Assembly (NCBI GenBank): GCA_012798145.1
Contig: JAAZNT010000011.1
Location: 1 to 6,887 of the forward strand
Direction of reading: 5' to 3'
DNA length: 6,887 nt
From: Thermoanaerobaculaceae bacterium
Lineage (GTDB): Bacteria; Acidobacteriota; UBA4820
This document shows positions 5,642-6,887 of this stretch, piece by piece. Made by a program: the position numbers and the translations under genes. The notes beneath the pieces are model-generated. The model made no database searches. It was given only the letters and a program-made list of their open reading frames with translations, and was not told the DNA's origin. Position 1 is the first letter of the stretch, and each line of letters begins with the position of its first letter.

Positions 5642-6805
5642 GAAGAATTTTCAAGAATAATCAAAGAAAATATTTTTTTGTTTCTGTTTCTTTTTTTTGC
5701 GGGCGGAATTTTGGTAGGAATTCTTGGAGTAAGAAGAAACAAGCAAACACGAAAAAGCGTGGTTTTGCAGAAGCCGTCCGATTACATTCTCGGTATGTAT
5801 TCTCTTTTTATAGGGGAAATTGAAACAGCGGTAAAGAAACTCTCTGCAGTTGTAGAAAAGCTTCCCGACGCTGTTGAAGTCTATTTAGCCCTCGGCAATA
5901 TTTACAGGAACAGGGGACAACTTGAAAAAGCGATCAAGATCCACAAAGACCTTTTAAAAAGGTCGGGATTAACTCAGGATGAGAGGATTCTTGCTCTTGA
6001 TGCTCTTGGAACAGATTACAGGGTTGCAGGGCTTCTTGACCGCGCTCTTCAAACATTTAAAGACGCCCTTGCGTTCAATCCAAAAGATACATACGCCCTT
6101 TCTCAACTTGTCAAACTCAGCGAAGACAGAAATGAATGGGACAAAGCGTATGAATATGCCAAAGAACTTTTCAAGAAAAGCAAACTTGTTGATTCAAAAA
6201 CCCTTTCTTACCAACTTGTGAAGAAAGGGGAAACTCTTGAGAAGGAAGGCAAAAGGTTCAAAGCGTACATCTCCTATAAAAAAGCGATTAAGATCCTTCC
6301 GGAAAACACTATTGGCTATCTCAATTTGATAAGACTTTACCTGAAAGAGAAAAACATTGAAAAAGCAAGAGAGACATTTGAAAAGTTGATTGAAAAATAT
6401 CCCCAAAAATTTCACTATGTCTCCGATTTAATAAAAGAATTGTACCCTTCAGAATATGAGGAAAAGTTAAAGGAAATCGCTCTTTCACGACACTACAAAA
6501 GAGCGCTTTTCACTTACCTTGACGAGGTGGAAAAAAGCGGAAAGGGCGAAGAGATTAAAATCGCCCTTGAAACTCTTGTCAAGTTTTACCCTCGTTCAAG
6601 AACTTTGCACAAAAAAATTTTTAAACTAATAAGCGAAGGGAAGCTTGACGAAGAATTTATCAAGAAGATAAGCATCGCTCTTTCAAGTTCAAAAGAAACT
6701 CTGGATCCCTTTGTCTGTATCCACTGCGGATACAAAACGCAGGATATTCTTTTAAGATGTCCAAACTGCAAAGAGTGGAATTCCTTTGCAGATACCGAAA
6801 ATTAG
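5639..6805 (+). CDS. lapB: LapB-type LPS assembly protein: membrane anchor, TPRs and C-terminal rubredoxin-like metal site
   Basis: 388 residues, almost exactly the E. coli LapB (YciM) length. Residues 11-31 form an N-terminal membrane anchor, followed by a basic stretch (RRNKQTRK) that should stay in the cytoplasm. At least six TPR-like helical hairpins can be seen, at about 50-77, 80-108, 116-149, 151-184, 190-221 and 225-256, with typical A..F/Y..AL..NP spacing (for example LDRALQTFKDALAFNPKD). The C-terminus has a rubredoxin-type site C360-X2-C363-X10-C374-X2-C377 (CIHCG and CPNCKEW), with the same spacing as the E. coli protein. In E. coli, LapB delivers LpxC to the FtsH protease and so limits LPS synthesis; both the anchor and the metal site are needed there. 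A similar role is inferred here from architecture and from adjacency to lapA and kdsC; the target in this organism is not shown. Confidence 0.93.
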   Translation: MEEFSRIIKENIFLFLFLFFAGGILVGILGVRRNKQTRKSVVLQKPSDYILGMYSLFIGEIETAVKKLSAVVEKLPDAVEVYLALGNIYRNRGQLEKAIKIHKDLLKRSGLTQDERILALDALGTDYRVAGLLDRALQTFKDALAFNPKDTYALSQLVKLSEDRNEWDKAYEYAKELFKKSKLVDSKTLSYQLVKKGETLEKEGKRFKAYISYKKAIKILPENTIGYLNLIRLYLKEKNIEKARETFEKLIEKYPQKFHYVSDLIKELYPSEYEEKLKEIALSRHYKRALFTYLDEVEKSGKGEEIKIALETLVKFYPRSRTLHKKIFKLISEGKLDEEFIKKISIALSSSKETLDPFVCIHCGYKTQDILLRCPNCKEWNSFADTEN

Positions 6806-6806
6806 T

Positions 6807-6810
6807 GAGG
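6807..6810 (+). promoter_or_regulatory. Ribosome binding site of the nadC-like gene
   Basis: GAGG within TGAGGAAGAG lies 5 bases before the ATG at 6816 and just after the lapB stop (6803-6805). It supports that start and continued translation from the same message. Confidence 0.6.
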
Positions 6811-6815
6811 AAGAG

Positions 6816-6887
6816 ATGAAAGAATACGAATTAGAAGAAATAATAAGACTCGCTCTTTTGGAAGACGCTCCATACGGAGATATAACC
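6816..6887 (+). CDS. nadC: Nicotinate-nucleotide pyrophosphorylase (quinolinate phosphoribosyltransferase), 5' fragment
   Basis: Only the first 24 codons are in the window. The peptide ends in LALLEDAPYGDIT, the N-terminal signature of the NadC family (usual form: L..AL.ED...GDIT). NadC converts quinolinate and PRPP to nicotinate mononucleotide in de novo NAD synthesis, in the cytoplasm. The paralogue ModD (a molybdenum-locus protein) shares an ED.PYGD(L/I)T motif and cannot be excluded from so short a piece. The gene starts 10 bp after lapB and is probably co-transcribed, although NAD synthesis has no evident link to LPS. Confidence 0.72.
   Translation, partial: MKEYELEEIIRLALLEDAPYGDIT

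Overview
The window looks like part of a chromosome from a diderm (LPS-making) bacterium of moderate to low GC. The second half encodes KdsC and a LapA/LapB pair, which only make sense in a cell with Kdo-containing lipopolysaccharide. The first half encodes two exported, multi-domain, Thr/Ser/Gly-rich proteins. I cannot name the lineage from sequence alone. Large secreted propeller/fibronectin-like mosaics of this style remind me of Acidobacteriota or Aminicenantota-type genomes, but that is only an impression.

Region 1 (1-1256) is the 3' end of a large gene for a secreted modular protein. In order it carries the tail of a carboxypeptidase-regulatory-like beta domain, a PPC (bacterial pre-peptidase C-terminal) domain, a second and almost identical carboxypeptidase-regulatory-like domain, and a C-terminal jelly-roll (MAM/CBM-like) module. 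The two regulatory-like domains form a 164-bp direct repeat at 588-bp spacing. The gene ends in a perfect Shine-Dalgarno-like sequence that leads nowhere, and then a textbook intrinsic terminator (1299-1330).

Region 2 (1344-4634) is a 1096-residue exported protein. It has a signal peptide, a helical N-terminal part, a sialidase-like Asp box and propeller-like strands, an inserted copy of the same type of jelly-roll module found in the upstream gene, a Cys cluster, and InlB-repeat-like and fibronectin-like beta domains at the C-terminus. Its ribosome binding site directly abuts the terminator T-tract of the preceding gene, which raises the question of how it is transcribed.

Region 3 (4635-4743) is an AT-rich spacer without a convincing terminator or promoter.

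Region 4 (4744-6887) is a tight same-strand cluster: kdsC, lapA, lapB and the start of a quinolinate phosphoribosyltransferase gene (nadC-like). The gaps are 8 bp, a 1-nt stop/start overlap, and 10 bp, so it is probably one transcription unit. KdsC makes free Kdo for the LPS inner core. LapA and LapB are inner-membrane LPS-assembly/quality-control proteins (in E. coli, LapB acts with FtsH on LpxC). The nadC product belongs to NAD synthesis and is probably only a passenger.

I did not find CRISPR arrays, tRNA or rRNA genes, insertion sequences or a clearly new defence-type system. The most interesting points are domain shuffling between the two secreted proteins and the odd terminator/ribosome-binding-site junction.
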